This document shows positions 17,451-25,996 of a stretch of 64,000 nt of DNA, piece after piece. Source of the stretch: Anoxybacteroides tepidamans (lineage in GTDB: Bacteria > Bacillota > Bacilli > Bacillales > Anoxybacillaceae); assembly GCF_014201465.1 (NCBI RefSeq), contig NZ_JACHEP010000002.1, positions 1-64,000 of the forward strand. The letters are read 5' to 3'. Each line of letters starts with the position of its first letter. Position 1 is the first letter of the stretch. Position numbers and translations under genes: made by a program. The notes below the pieces were generated by a model. The model ran no database searches. It was not told the origin of the DNA and saw nothing but the letters and a program-made list of their open reading frames with translations.

Positions 17451-17700
17451 TACATAAATGAAATTTGGAACTTTAACGTTTTCGTCTTTTATGGAGTAAT
17501 CGGTATGTTTCGACTGTCGGGTGACCGAACAACACCGCTTCCAGACAAATACATTTGTCGGTGAAGCGGTTGGTTGTTCGGTCCACTGTCACGAGAAGGC
17601 GTGACGAAGGTCGGTCACAGACTTGACTCCGACAGTCGAAAAAATAGGGAGTCTGCTTTTTCGTCAACCATAAGTTAAACTTCCCAGTTGTATTTATATA
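17451..17700. repeat. Structured 250-bp repeat, family A copy 1
   Basis: The ends (17451-17477 and 17674-17700) form 27-bp inverted repeats matching at 21 positions. Inside, stem P1 (17508-17520 with 17629-17641) encloses P2 (ACCGAACAAC 17524-17533 with 17573-17582), an inner P3 hairpin, a P4 hairpin (GTCACG/CGTGAC) and a degraded P5. No open frame of note. Copies 2 and 3 are at 19.5 and 32.7 kb, in the same orientation. Confidence 0.8.
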
Positions 17701-17880
17701 AACTCGGAAATGATATGAACCGCTCCGACAAATTTTTATAATGTTTTCGCGTCAGTTCTTCATCGTTTAAATAACCTTATTTTCCAAAAAGCGAAACGCT
17801 TTTTCTTGAACTTTTTGTTCGATTGGATAAGGTGCATAGCAAACTCAAGCAATTCATCATAAGGAATGCGTTTTAAAATA
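17701..17880 (-). pseudogene. Frameshifted gene fragment
   Basis: The minus strand reads as a protein in pieces in different frames: KRIPYDELLEFAMHLIQ, then VQEKAFRFLENKVI, then NDEELTRKHYKNLSERF. The fit between pieces suggests a decayed gene with two frameshifts whose 3' end abuts the family A repeat. The protein is not recognised. Confidence 0.4.
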
Positions 17881-17929
17881 GTCTAGTGCACATGAAAAAA
17901 AGTAAATGTTACAGAACAATAATAACTTC

Positions 17930-17946
17930 TTTACAATTGTATTACA
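17930..17946 (-). promoter_or_regulatory. WalR-box-like site before the M23 hydrolase gene
   Basis: The minus strand reads TGTAAT-ACAAT-TGTAAA, matching the WalR consensus TGTWAH-N5-TGTWAH. It lies about 90 bp upstream of a secreted wall hydrolase gene. Nearly the same site precedes the LysM hydrolase at 47.6 kb. Confidence 0.5.
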
Positions 17947-18031
17947 TCTTGTAGAAACTTATCGAATTTATGTTACCATAAAGAAGGGGTTTTGATCTCG
18001 ACTAATAAGAAAAAAATTAGGAGTCTAGGTT

Positions 18032-19384
18032 ATGTTGAAGAAAATTCATTTTGTTCCGATTGCGATTGTATTTTTGTTGATAATTCCCTTCTTTTCCTTT
18101 GCGAAAGCGGATAAAAGCAACCTGCCGCTAAAAACCGTTTATCACGTAAAAATAAACGGCAAAGAGATTGGTACTGTAAGCGAGAAAGAAATCGTGGAAG
18201 AAGCGATTCAACAGAAAATTACGCAGCTCGAAAAACAATATCCACAGTTAACCTTTTCAGCTCCTAAAATTACATATGAGGCGGAGCGAACATCTCATCT
18301 AGTTGCAGATGATGCGTCTGTTAAGCAGATTCATGAAAGACTGAAAATTAAGGCAAATGCAGTTACAATCATGTTTGGTGAGCATTCCGTAGCAGTGAAA
18401 AATAAAACGGATGCCAATAAGGTTATCGAGCAATTAAAATCAAAATACGTCCCATCTCTTCAGCCAAAAGAACAGACCAATATACTAGATGTTTCGCTTT
18501 CCACGAAGCCTGTGATAAAAGAAGCAAAAGTGGAGCCTGAAAACGTTCTTTCTGTTGAAGATGCGGTGAATTATGTGGCAAAAGGAACGCTTGAGGAGCA
18601 AATACATACCGTTCGCGAAGGAGAAGTATTAAGCACGATTGCTAAACAGTATAACTTAACAACAGAACAAATTTTACTACTTAACCCTGACATTAAAGTG
18701 GATAGCTTGTTGCAAATTGGACAAAAACTTAATGTCACTGTCTATCAACCGCTCGTTGATGTCATTGTCAAGGAGCAAGCCCGGCAAATCGAAGAGATCC
18801 CATATGAGATTGAAGCGATTCCTAATGAAAAGATGTATAAAGGGGATATCAAAGTAACGCAAGAAGGAAAAAATGGTCAAAAAGAAGTTCTTTATCAACT
18901 CACGAAGAAAAATGGACAGATCGTAAAAAAAGAAGTTATTAACGAAACGATCATCGAAGAACCGGTTAAGAAAATTGTCATTAAAGGAACAAAAGTACTT
19001 TCTTCTAGAGGGACAGGTCGTTTCGCTTGGCCGACAGTAGGCGGGTATATTTCAAGCAGAATGGGCTATCGCTGGGGCGAATTCCACAAAGGAACAGATA
19101 TCGCTGGATCAAGCAGTTCACCTATTTTAGCAGCGGACAACGGAACGGTCACTTTTGCCGGCTGGGATGGCGATTACGGAAATAAAGTAGTGATCAATCA
19201 CCGTAATGGATTTAAAACGGTTTACGCCCATATGAACTCCATTACGGTGAAACGCGGACAAACGGTTGCTAAAGGATCGAAAATAGGTACAATGGGGTCA
19301 ACAGGAGAATCTACCGGAACTCACTTGCATATTGAATTATACAATAACGGAAAATTAGTGAATTTTTTACAATATTTGCGTTAA
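18032..19384 (+). CDS. Secreted LysM-G5-M23 peptidoglycan endopeptidase
   Basis: A 450-residue exported protein. A signal peptide or anchor spans about 1-26; residues 30-185 are an uncharacterised coiled region; LysM (about 190-237, IHTVREGEVLSTIAKQYNL) binds peptidoglycan; G5 (about 245-320) follows; the M23 metallopeptidase domain (about 345-440) has H352/D356 (HKGTDIA) and H431-x-H433 (HLHIE) as zinc ligands. It should cut peptide cross-links in the wall. The ATG follows TAGGAG. Upstream is a WalR-like box. It is flanked on both sides by family A repeats. Confidence 0.88.
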   Translation: MLKKIHFVPIAIVFLLIIPFFSFAKADKSNLPLKTVYHVKINGKEIGTVSEKEIVEEAIQQKITQLEKQYPQLTFSAPKITYEAERTSHLVADDASVKQIHERLKIKANAVTIMFGEHSVAVKNKTDANKVIEQLKSKYVPSLQPKEQTNILDVSLSTKPVIKEAKVEPENVLSVEDAVNYVAKGTLEEQIHTVREGEVLSTIAKQYNLTTEQILLLNPDIKVDSLLQIGQKLNVTVYQPLVDVIVKEQARQIEEIPYEIEAIPNEKMYKGDIKVTQEGKNGQKEVLYQLTKKNGQIVKKEVINETIIEEPVKKIVIKGTKVLSSRGTGRFAWPTVGGYISSRMGYRWGEFHKGTDIAGSSSSPILAADNGTVTFAGWDGDYGNKVVINHRNGFKTVYAHMNSITVKRGQTVAKGSKIGTMGSTGESTGTHLHIELYNNGKLVNFLQYLR

Positions 19385-19418
19385 ACAAATGCTGGCATCG
19401 AACAATTGGTCAGAACGT

Positions 19419-19469
19419 GCTCCTTTTTTTAGTTGGGAAACTCCACTTAAAGAAAGGAGCTCTTTTTTT
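19419..19469 (+). terminator. Terminator of the M23 hydrolase gene
   Basis: GCTCCTTT (19419-19426) pairs with AAAGGAGC (19453-19460) and is followed by a run of nine bases beginning TCTTTTTTT. It is placed just after the stop. Confidence 0.7.
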
Positions 19470-19482
19470 GTTCTACTAAATC

Positions 19483-19746
19483 TATATAAGTTTCCGTTCT
19501 ATTTGGAACTTTAACGTTTTCGTCTTTTTTTTATAGAGTAATCGGTATGTTTCGACTGTCGGGTAACCGAACAACACCGCTTCCAGACAAATAAATGCAT
19601 TTGTCTGTGAAGCGGTTCGTTGTTCGGTCCTCTGTCACGCGAAGGCGTGACGAAGGCCAGTCACAGACTTGCCTCCGACAGTCGAAAAAATAGGGGGTCT
19701 GCTTTTTCGTCAGCCATAAGTTAAACCTCCCAGTTGTATTTATATA
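19483..19746. repeat. Structured 264-bp repeat, family A copy 2
   Basis: It shares most positions with copy 1. P1 CGACTGTCGG/CCGACAGTCG, P2 ACCGAACAAC/GTTGTTCGGT, P3 CCGCTTC plus CAGACAAAT with ATTTGTCTG plus GAAGCGG, P4 GTCACGC/GCGTGAC, and P5 with one mismatch. TATATAA is found at both ends in inverted orientation. It lies in the gap between the M23 gene and putB. Confidence 0.8.
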
Positions 19747-19795
19747 GAGAGAGAAAGATGTGAAAATCTTTGTTGCAACTTATCCAAAAAGAAAA

Positions 19796-19825
19796 GCTGA
19801 CTGCAACATGGATGTTGTAGTCAGC
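19796..19825 (-). terminator. Terminator of the put operon
   Basis: GCTGACTGCAAC (19796-19807) pairs with GTTGTAGTCAGC (19814-19825); the minus strand then reads TTTTCTTTTT. It ends the transcript of the genes at 19886-22366. Confidence 0.75.
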
Positions 19826-19885
19826 CATTCTGAACCGCTCTTATGTTTTTCCGTTCACCTTGATGAACGGCTCTTTCCTATGACT

Positions 19886-20800
19886 TTACTTCCGAAAAAA
19901 CCCTTTCAACGCAAAGGCGACGTTTTGTGGACGTTCAGCGAGGCGGCGCATAAAATAGCCGAACCAGTCGTTGCCAAACGGAACGTAGACGCGCATCGTA
20001 TATCCTTCCCGCGCAAGCTGAAGCTGCATGTCCGTACGGAAGCCGTACAACATTTGAAATTCAAATTGTTCCCGGGAAATACCGTGTTCTTTCGTGAATT
20101 GTTTCACTTTTTCAATAATGTGATGGTCATGTGTCGCAATCGCGGTATAGCTTCCGCTTAATAAGTGCTCTTTGATGATGTTCATGTAATTTTCATCGAT
20201 TTGCTGTTTATCTTGATAAGCGACTTCAGGCGGCTCTTTGTACGCCCCTTTTACTAAACGAAGCGAAACCCCTTTTAAATCTTTCACATCTTGCTCGGCA
20301 CGGTGCAAATACGCTTGGATGACCGTTCCGACGTTGTCATACGTTTTGCGAAGTTCGCGCAAAAGGTCGAGCGTCGCTTGGCAATGCGCCGAATCTTCCA
20401 TGTCGATGCGAACGAAATTGTTGTATCGTTTCGCTGTTCCGACAATTTGCCGCATATTGTCTAAGCAAAAATTGAAATCAATATCAAGCCCAAGCTGCGT
20501 CAACTTGACAGAAAGGTTGCTGTTAACGCCCGCTTTGTAAATCGCCTCTAACGTTCGAATGTTATATTGCGTCGCTTCGATCGCTTCTTCGCGGCTTGAC
20601 ACAAATTCGCCTAAATGGTCGAGCGTACAAACGAGCCCTTTATCATTCAGCTCTTTTACTTTGGCGATGGCACTTTCAATCGTTTCGCCGGCGACAACTT
20701 GGGAGGCCCCGAACCGGAGCCCCCATTTTTTCGCCGCTTTGTTTAACATTTTGCTTTTGGAAGCGTATAGGAAAAGATTTTTCAATACCGCTTCTAGCAC
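19886..20800 (-). CDS. putB: Proline dehydrogenase
   Basis: A 304-residue FAD-dependent enzyme that oxidises proline to pyrroline-5-carboxylate, the first step of proline use. Typical ProDH features are the TIM-barrel strands and the C-terminal region ATHDHHIIEKV and EFQMLYGFRTDMQ with the later VYVPFGNDWFGYFMRRLAERP. The GTG start at 20800 follows AGGAGGGATGGGG. It lies 12 bp after the dehydrogenase gene for the second step, so the two are co-transcribed, with a PucR-type regulator upstream. Confidence 0.92.
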   Translation of the reverse strand: MLEAVLKNLFLYASKSKMLNKAAKKWGLRFGASQVVAGETIESAIAKVKELNDKGLVCTLDHLGEFVSSREEAIEATQYNIRTLEAIYKAGVNSNLSVKLTQLGLDIDFNFCLDNMRQIVGTAKRYNNFVRIDMEDSAHCQATLDLLRELRKTYDNVGTVIQAYLHRAEQDVKDLKGVSLRLVKGAYKEPPEVAYQDKQQIDENYMNIIKEHLLSGSYTAIATHDHHIIEKVKQFTKEHGISREQFEFQMLYGFRTDMQLQLAREGYTMRVYVPFGNDWFGYFMRRLAERPQNVAFALKGFFRK

Positions 20801-20812
20801 GCCCCATCCCTC

Positions 20813-22366
20813 CTAAAACGCTTCACACACCGTTTTTGCTTGCATGTGAAGAATTAAGTAGTCAGGACCGCCTGCTTTCGAGTCCGTGCCGGACATGTTG
20901 AAGCCGCCAAACGGCTGATAGCCGACAATCGCACCCGTGCAGCCACGGTTAAAGTAAAGGTTGCCGACATGAAACTCTTCCCGCGCTTTTTCAAGATTAA
21001 AGCGGTTGTTCGAAATGACCGCGCCTGTTAAGCCATAGTCTGTGTTGTTGGCAATTTCAAGCGCATGGTCGAAGTCTTTTGCTTTCGTAAAGGCAACGAC
21101 CGGACCGAAAATTTCTTCTTGCATGATGCGCGCACTTGGATCGACATCGGCAAATACCGTCGGCTGAATGAAAAAGCCTTTCGAGTCGTCCCCTTCGCCG
21201 CCTGCCATCAGCTTGCCTTCTTGTTTGCCGATTTCGATATAGCTCATAATTTTGTTATATGCAACTTGGTCGATGACCGGTCCCATAAAGGTGCTTTGCT
21301 CTTCCGGATTGCCGACTTTTAATTGTTTCGTCAATTCCACGACGCGGTTTAATACTTGGTCATACACGTCTTCAAGCACAATCGCCCGCGAACATGCGGA
21401 ACATTTCTGTCCGGAAAAACCGAATGCAGAGGCGACAATCGATTGTGCTGCCAGTTCCAAATCAGCTTCTTTGTCAACAATAATCGCATCTTTGCCGCCC
21501 ATTTCGGCGATGACGCGCTTGAGCCATTTTTGACCCGGCTGAACGATCGCCGCCCGTTCATAAATGCGGCAACCAACCGCGCGCGAACCAGTGAATGAAA
21601 TAAATCTTGTATGCGGATGTTCGACTAAGTATTCCCCGACTTCTGCTTCTCCTCCCGGCAAATAGTTTAAGACGCCGGACGGAAGCCCCGCCTCTTCCAT
21701 GACCTCGACAAATTTTGCCGCCACTACCGGCGCGCGATCAGACGGACGTAAAATGACCGTATTTCCTGTCACGATCGCCGCTACTGTCGTTCCAGCCATA
21801 ATGGCAAGCGGGAAGTTAAATGGGGAAATGATAAGCCCGACCCCTAACGGAATGTAACGGAACGTATTGCGCTCGCCGCTTCGGCTCAATACCGGAACAC
21901 CGTTTTGCAGAGAAATCATTTGGCGCGCATAATATTCAAGAAAATCGATCGCTTCCGCTGTATCAGCATCCGCTTCTTTCCATGGTTTTCCGACTTCTTT
22001 TACTAAATACGCGGAAAATTCGTGTTTTCTTCTGCGCAAAATCGCCGCTGCGCGGAATAAAATGTTCGCACGCGCTTCCGGCTTTTCTTTTTTCCACGTT
22101 TCAAACGCGCGAAGCGCAGCAGCCATCGCTTCGTCTGCTAACGCTTTCGTCGCTTTCGAAACAATGCCGACCACTTCCGTTTTATTGGCAGGATTAATCG
22201 AAACAATTTTTTCTTTAGTTGTTACGCGCTCCTTTCCAATGATGAGCGGATATTCTTTTCCAAGCTGCGATTGCACATATTGCAACGCCGCCTGAAACAC
22301 TTGGCGGTTTTGCTCGACGGAAAAATCAGTAAACGGTTCATGTTGATAAGGTACAACCACTTTCAT
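20813..22366 (-). CDS. putC: 1-Pyrroline-5-carboxylate dehydrogenase
   Basis: A 515-residue aldehyde dehydrogenase that converts pyrroline-5-carboxylate/glutamate semialdehyde to glutamate with NAD. It carries the nucleophile region [11 protein letters not shown] and the general base region [13 protein letters not shown], plus the C-terminal [19 protein letters not shown] typical of RocA/PutC. ATG at 22366 with AAAGGA gives the normal family length; the frame stays open to 22453 without a better site. RocA (arginine pathway) is the close paralogue, but linkage to putB favours proline use. Confidence 0.92.
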   Translation of the reverse strand: MKVVVPYQHEPFTDFSVEQNRQVFQAALQYVQSQLGKEYPLIIGKERVTTKEKIVSINPANKTEVVGIVSKATKALADEAMAAALRAFETWKKEKPEARANILFRAAAILRRRKHEFSAYLVKEVGKPWKEADADTAEAIDFLEYYARQMISLQNGVPVLSRSGERNTFRYIPLGVGLIISPFNFPLAIMAGTTVAAIVTGNTVILRPSDRAPVVAAKFVEVMEEAGLPSGVLNYLPGGEAEVGEYLVEHPHTRFISFTGSRAVGCRIYERAAIVQPGQKWLKRVIAEMGGKDAIIVDKEADLELAAQSIVASAFGFSGQKCSACSRAIVLEDVYDQVLNRVVELTKQLKVGNPEEQSTFMGPVIDQVAYNKIMSYIEIGKQEGKLMAGGEGDDSKGFFIQPTVFADVDPSARIMQEEIFGPVVAFTKAKDFDHALEIANNTDYGLTGAVISNNRFNLEKAREEFHVGNLYFNRGCTGAIVGYQPFGGFNMSGTDSKAGGPDYLILHMQAKTVCEAF

Positions 22367-22449
22367 CGATCCTTTCTTTGTCAATTTTATGAATATTATA
22401 ATCGATACTTTATGAAAATTCTTTATCATCGTTCCATAATGATCATGCT

Positions 22450-23709
22450 TCATATTTGTGTGTCAAGCACAACATCACCCTTATATTGACAAAAAAGAAG
22501 ATCGATGTATAACATCATCCGCTGTTCAAAGTCATCGAGGTTGATATTGGCGATCGTTTGAATGCGCTTCAACCGGTAATGTAGCGTGTTCGGATGCACA
22601 TATAAGCATTCCGCAGTTTCTTTAATTTTGCAGTCGTTTTTTACATATTGTTTCAACGTTTCCAACAGCACTGTTTGATTTTCTTCGTCGTATTTTTGCA
22701 GCTTCCTCAGCTGCTCATTTTGATAGCCTTGCCGTTTATATTGTTCATAAATGGACGGCAGCCATCGATAAATGCCCAAGTCTTGATAAAAATGGGCAAT
22801 CGGTTCACAAAATTGCCGCTTAATTTTGATCACTTCGACCGCTTCAACATAGCTTTGCCGCATTTTTAACAAGCTGCGATATTCGTTTCCGATGCCGACG
22901 ATGACATCGTGCTGTAAATCGCAATGAAAATCGTGCTCTAATTTATGAAGAAACATTTTTGCTTGATTGATCGCCGCTTGGTGCGCCACAGACGAACTTC
23001 CAATCACGACAATCCATTGGTCGCTATTTTCAATAAAAAATGTCGGGCCGCTCAAAGATTTCATGATAAAAGCGATATAATGGCGAATCGTTTCTTTTTT
23101 CGCCGCCTGCCGTACGCGAAACAGCGCGACGACAAAAGCATTCGGGAGCTTCACTCCACTTAATTCAGCTTCGATTTTCACATCGTGCTCATTTCGGTCT
23201 CCTTGTTGAATAAGGCTCATAATCCATCGATGAATGTCTTCTTGCCGTTTGTATGAACCGCTCATGTTTTGCTCCAATAACTCGGCCGCTTTTTGCGCCG
23301 CCTTCAACAAAAACTGCTTCTGTTTTTCAGCAAGTTCGCCGCTCGTTTCTTGAACCCATAAATAGCCGTATATATGATTCCCGTTTTTGAGGCAAACGAC
23401 GGTGCGCGGACCGAGCCCGATTTCCGGCAATGGCGGGATTTTAACGATGCCGTCAGCAGTTTCAATTTGTTGAATCCAGCCGTTTTCATGCAAATAATGA
23501 ACGACGTGTGAGGCTGCCCGTTTGCTTAAAATCGTGCTCATGCGTACCGCATCCGGCTCATTATGGTTTCCGCTGTACGCCATCAGCTCCAAATCGCGCG
23601 ATTCGATCGTGACCGGGCAATGGATCACAGCTGAAACAAAATCGACGAGTTCGTGCAAAGAAGAAAACTTTCTTTCGTTCGATGGCCAATCACGGTTTGA
23701 CACGTCCAT
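22450..23709 (-). CDS. putR: PucR-family regulator of proline use
   Basis: A 419-residue PucR/CdaR-type transcription factor. The N-terminal two thirds is a sensor region with no enzyme motifs; the C-terminal helix-turn-helix is clear ([20 protein letters not shown]). In Bacillus subtilis PutR of this family activates putBCP on proline. It lies 83 bp upstream of putC on the same strand. ATG at 23709 is preferred over 23715 because GGGAG is too close to the latter. Gene order (regulator first) differs from B. subtilis. Confidence 0.8.
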   Translation of the reverse strand: MDVSNRDWPSNERKFSSLHELVDFVSAVIHCPVTIESRDLELMAYSGNHNEPDAVRMSTILSKRAASHVVHYLHENGWIQQIETADGIVKIPPLPEIGLGPRTVVCLKNGNHIYGYLWVQETSGELAEKQKQFLLKAAQKAAELLEQNMSGSYKRQEDIHRWIMSLIQQGDRNEHDVKIEAELSGVKLPNAFVVALFRVRQAAKKETIRHYIAFIMKSLSGPTFFIENSDQWIVVIGSSSVAHQAAINQAKMFLHKLEHDFHCDLQHDVIVGIGNEYRSLLKMRQSYVEAVEVIKIKRQFCEPIAHFYQDLGIYRWLPSIYEQYKRQGYQNEQLRKLQKYDEENQTVLLETLKQYVKNDCKIKETAECLYVHPNTLHYRLKRIQTIANINLDDFEQRMMLYIDLLFCQYKGDVVLDTQI

Positions 23710-23810
23710 GCGCATTCTCCCTTCGTAAAAACCCCTTTCCTTTTATTATACATGACGCCCAAAAGAAACACCCGTTCTTTGCCAAAACGGGCGTTTGAAT
23801 GTATCCGCTT

Positions 23811-24299
23811 TCATTGCGACGGCTGCAAAAACGTCTTTGGCATGACGACGGCAATCACTTCGCCGCGGGCGCAAAGCACGTCTTTCGCATATACTTCCGT
23901 CTCGATTTTCCATTTTTTCGGATGAATTTCTTCAACCGTTCCGACCGCCTTTAACGGCACCCCTTGTGGAGTCGGCTTCAGAAACTGGACGTTCAAAGAA
24001 GCGGTCACAAAGCGCGGCGGTGTCTCCCCATCTCCGGGCTCATGGCCGTTTTTGCGGTGCAAGGCGAGCGCCGCTGAGCCTGTGCCGTGGCAATCGATCA
24101 ATGATGCGATCAATCCGCCGTACACAAAGCCGGGAATGGCCGTATGTTCCGGACTTGGTGTGTAAATCGTCACCGTCTGATCCCCTTGCCAGAACGTGCG
24201 GAAATGATGACCGTGTTCATTCAGGCGGCCGCACCCATAGCACCATGCGAAGTCATCAGGATATTCGTCTTGAATGGCCTTCAATACATTTTCTCCCAT
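23811..24299 (-). CDS. PaaI-type hotdog thioesterase
   Basis: A 162-residue protein of the hotdog fold. The catalytic-type segment is VYGGLIASLIDCHGTGSAAL (near residue 57), and TASLNVQFLKPTP is the usual later strand. It should hydrolyse an acyl-CoA, substrate unknown. An N-terminal CYGCGRLNEHGHH could bind metal. ATG at 24299 with GGGGGAGAG is preferred over the open upstream frame to 24362. A hairpin terminator (24453-24483) separates it from upstream sequence. Confidence 0.75.
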   Translation of the reverse strand: MGENVLKAIQDEYPDDFAWCYGCGRLNEHGHHFRTFWQGDQTVTIYTPSPEHTAIPGFVYGGLIASLIDCHGTGSAALALHRKNGHEPGDGETPPRFVTASLNVQFLKPTPQGVPLKAVGTVEEIHPKKWKIETEVYAKDVLCARGEVIAVVMPKTFLQPSQ

Positions 24300-24452
24300 T
24301 ATCTTCTCTCCCCCTTTGTACATAAAGTATAGCTGACTGCCTATATGAAACGCAATGTACAAAAAAATAATGGAATCGCATCAGTAAGGCTTATACGTAA
24401 TAAAAAATTTGTTGGGCAACGACCATCACCGCCCGATGAAAACAATAAAAAT

Positions 24453-24483
24453 CCCTCCTTAACACGTGTGATGTTAAGGGGGG
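24453..24483 (-). terminator. Terminator upstream of the thioesterase gene
   Basis: CCCTCCTTAAC (24453-24463) pairs with GTTAAGGGGGG (24473-24483) with one wobble; the minus strand then reads ATTTTTATTG. No intact gene precedes it, so it may be left from a lost gene. Confidence 0.6.
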
Positions 24484-24656
24484 AAATGTTACAGTTTAAA
24501 TCTTTCAACAGCCTCAAACAATCTTGCAATTTGTTAATCATAATGTTGTGACGCGAAACGGTTTCGTCCATCGTATACGTCGTCAGCCGTTTTTCATCTG
24601 TTTCCAAGATTTTAAAAAGCCTTTCCACTGCTTATTAGTTTTATTAAAGTAGCCAA

Positions 24657-24775
24657 GAGGGTGTCCCAAAAGTAACGGGGCACCCTTTCTTATCACCATA
24701 TATACGCACGAAACACTTTCGTAAAACTATATATTGTATCTTCCTTGAAGAAAGACGACCTTTTGAGACAGCCTC
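24657..24775. mobile_element. 119-bp mini-element with IS-like inverted repeats
   Basis: GAGGGTGTCCCAAAAG (24657-24672) and CTTTTGAGACAGCCTC (24760-24775) are 16-bp inverted repeats with two mismatches, resembling IS1182-type ends. There is no transposase between them. The left end forms a hairpin (AGGGTGTCCC with GGGGCACCCT). Confidence 0.6.
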
Positions 24776-24778
24776 AAT

Positions 24779-24812
24779 GCCCCCGTCATCAATGATTTTG
24801 ATAAACGAGGGC
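24779..24812 (-). terminator. Terminator of xylFGH
   Basis: GCCCCCGT (24779-24786) pairs with ACGAGGGC (24805-24812) with one wobble, plus an inner ATC/GAT. It is just past the permease stop; the T tail is weak. Confidence 0.5.
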
Positions 24813-24821
24813 TATCGAAAA

Positions 24822-25994
24822 TTAATGTGTTTGTTTTTTTCGGCTGGCGATATCAATCCAAACGGCAAGGACAAGAATGCTTCCTTTTACAATATATTGC
24901 CAAAATGTTTCCATTCCTAACAATGACATGCCGTTATCAAGCGATGTCATGACCATTGCTCCGATAATGGCACCGACAATCGTACCTGATCCGCCCATCA
25001 GCGATGTTCCGCCGATGACGCAGGCAGCAATCGCATTAAGCTCATACATTTGTCCTGCTGAAATCGTCGCCGATGAAAGGCGAGCCGTTAGTACAAGAGC
25101 GGCAATGGCAGACAACAGTCCAGTAAAAACAAATAACATCATCGTGTGGCGCTGAATGTGAATCCCAGATAAACGGGCCGCTTCGACGTTGCCGCCAATC
25201 GCATACACGTGGCGGCCGAACGTCGTTTTATTCGCAATAAAAGAGAAAATAAGCGCAAGACCAATCACAAAAATAATCGGAAACGGAATTCCTTTATAGC
25301 TGTTCATCGTTAAAACGAACAAAACAATCAAAGCGCTAATCGCGATTACTTTTGCCATATCTAACGAGAGCGGCGCAACAGAAAAGCCGTATTGTTGACG
25401 CGATTTGCGCTTTTTCAATGTCGATGTCACAAGCGCGGCAATCGCCACTACCGCCAAAATCAAACCGAAACTATTCGTAAAATAGGCGCTACCTAGCGCG
25501 ATAAAATTTGCATCGGAAATCGGGATCGTCGTCGATTTTGTAATCCCCATCAAAGCGCCGCGGAAAATCATCATTCCGCCGAGCGTTACGATAAACGCTG
25601 GGATCGCGCGATACGCAACAAGCCATCCTTGTATCATTCCGATCAATACACCAGCTGCTAACGTACTCGCAATGACGACGCTCGTCGGCATGCCCATCCA
25701 GTTGCTTAAAATCGCCGCAATTCCTCCTGTCAACCCGACGATTGAGCCAACGGAAAGGTCAATATGCCCCGCGACGATGACAAGTACCATGCCAATCGCT
25801 AAAATCGCTGTGACCGACATTTGCGTAAACAAGTTTGAAAGGTTGCGTGCGCTTAAAAATGTATCATTTAATAATCCGAAAAAAATCCAAATCGCCACTA
25901 ATGCGCCAATCATCGTATAAGCGCGAATATCAATGTTTCCGAAAATGTTTTTCTTTTCACGTTGACGTTCATTGACGACTGCTTTCATGTCCAC
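24822..25994 (-). CDS. xylH: Xylose-type ABC transporter permease
   Basis: A 390-residue integral membrane permease of the sugar ABC (RbsC/XylH) family with about ten hydrophobic segments. The conserved cytoplasmic loop contacting the ATPase is in FGRHVYAIGGNVEAARLSGI. The GTG start at 25994 sits 8 nt after GGAGGG; an ATG two codons later is possible. It follows xylG with 2 bp between. Substrate is inferred from the binding protein and the sensor genes; other monosaccharides (arabinose, galactose) are possible. Confidence 0.88.
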   Translation of the reverse strand: MDMKAVVNERQREKKNIFGNIDIRAYTMIGALVAIWIFFGLLNDTFLSARNLSNLFTQMSVTAILAIGMVLVIVAGHIDLSVGSIVGLTGGIAAILSNWMGMPTSVVIASTLAAGVLIGMIQGWLVAYRAIPAFIVTLGGMMIFRGALMGITKSTTIPISDANFIALGSAYFTNSFGLILAVVAIAALVTSTLKKRKSRQQYGFSVAPLSLDMAKVIAISALIVLFVLTMNSYKGIPFPIIFVIGLALIFSFIANKTTFGRHVYAIGGNVEAARLSGIHIQRHTMMLFVFTGLLSAIAALVLTARLSSATISAGQMYELNAIAACVIGGTSLMGGSGTIVGAIIGAMVMTSLDNGMSLLGMETFWQYIVKGSILVLAVWIDIASRKKQTH

Positions 25995-25996
25995 AA

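Noticed and set aside
24341-24628. A 95-codon minus-strand open frame upstream of the thioesterase
   Set aside because: It runs through the terminator hairpin at 24453-24483. Its first 45 codons (ERLFKILETDEKRLTTYTMD) look somewhat protein-like and could be a gene remnant, but no family was recognised.
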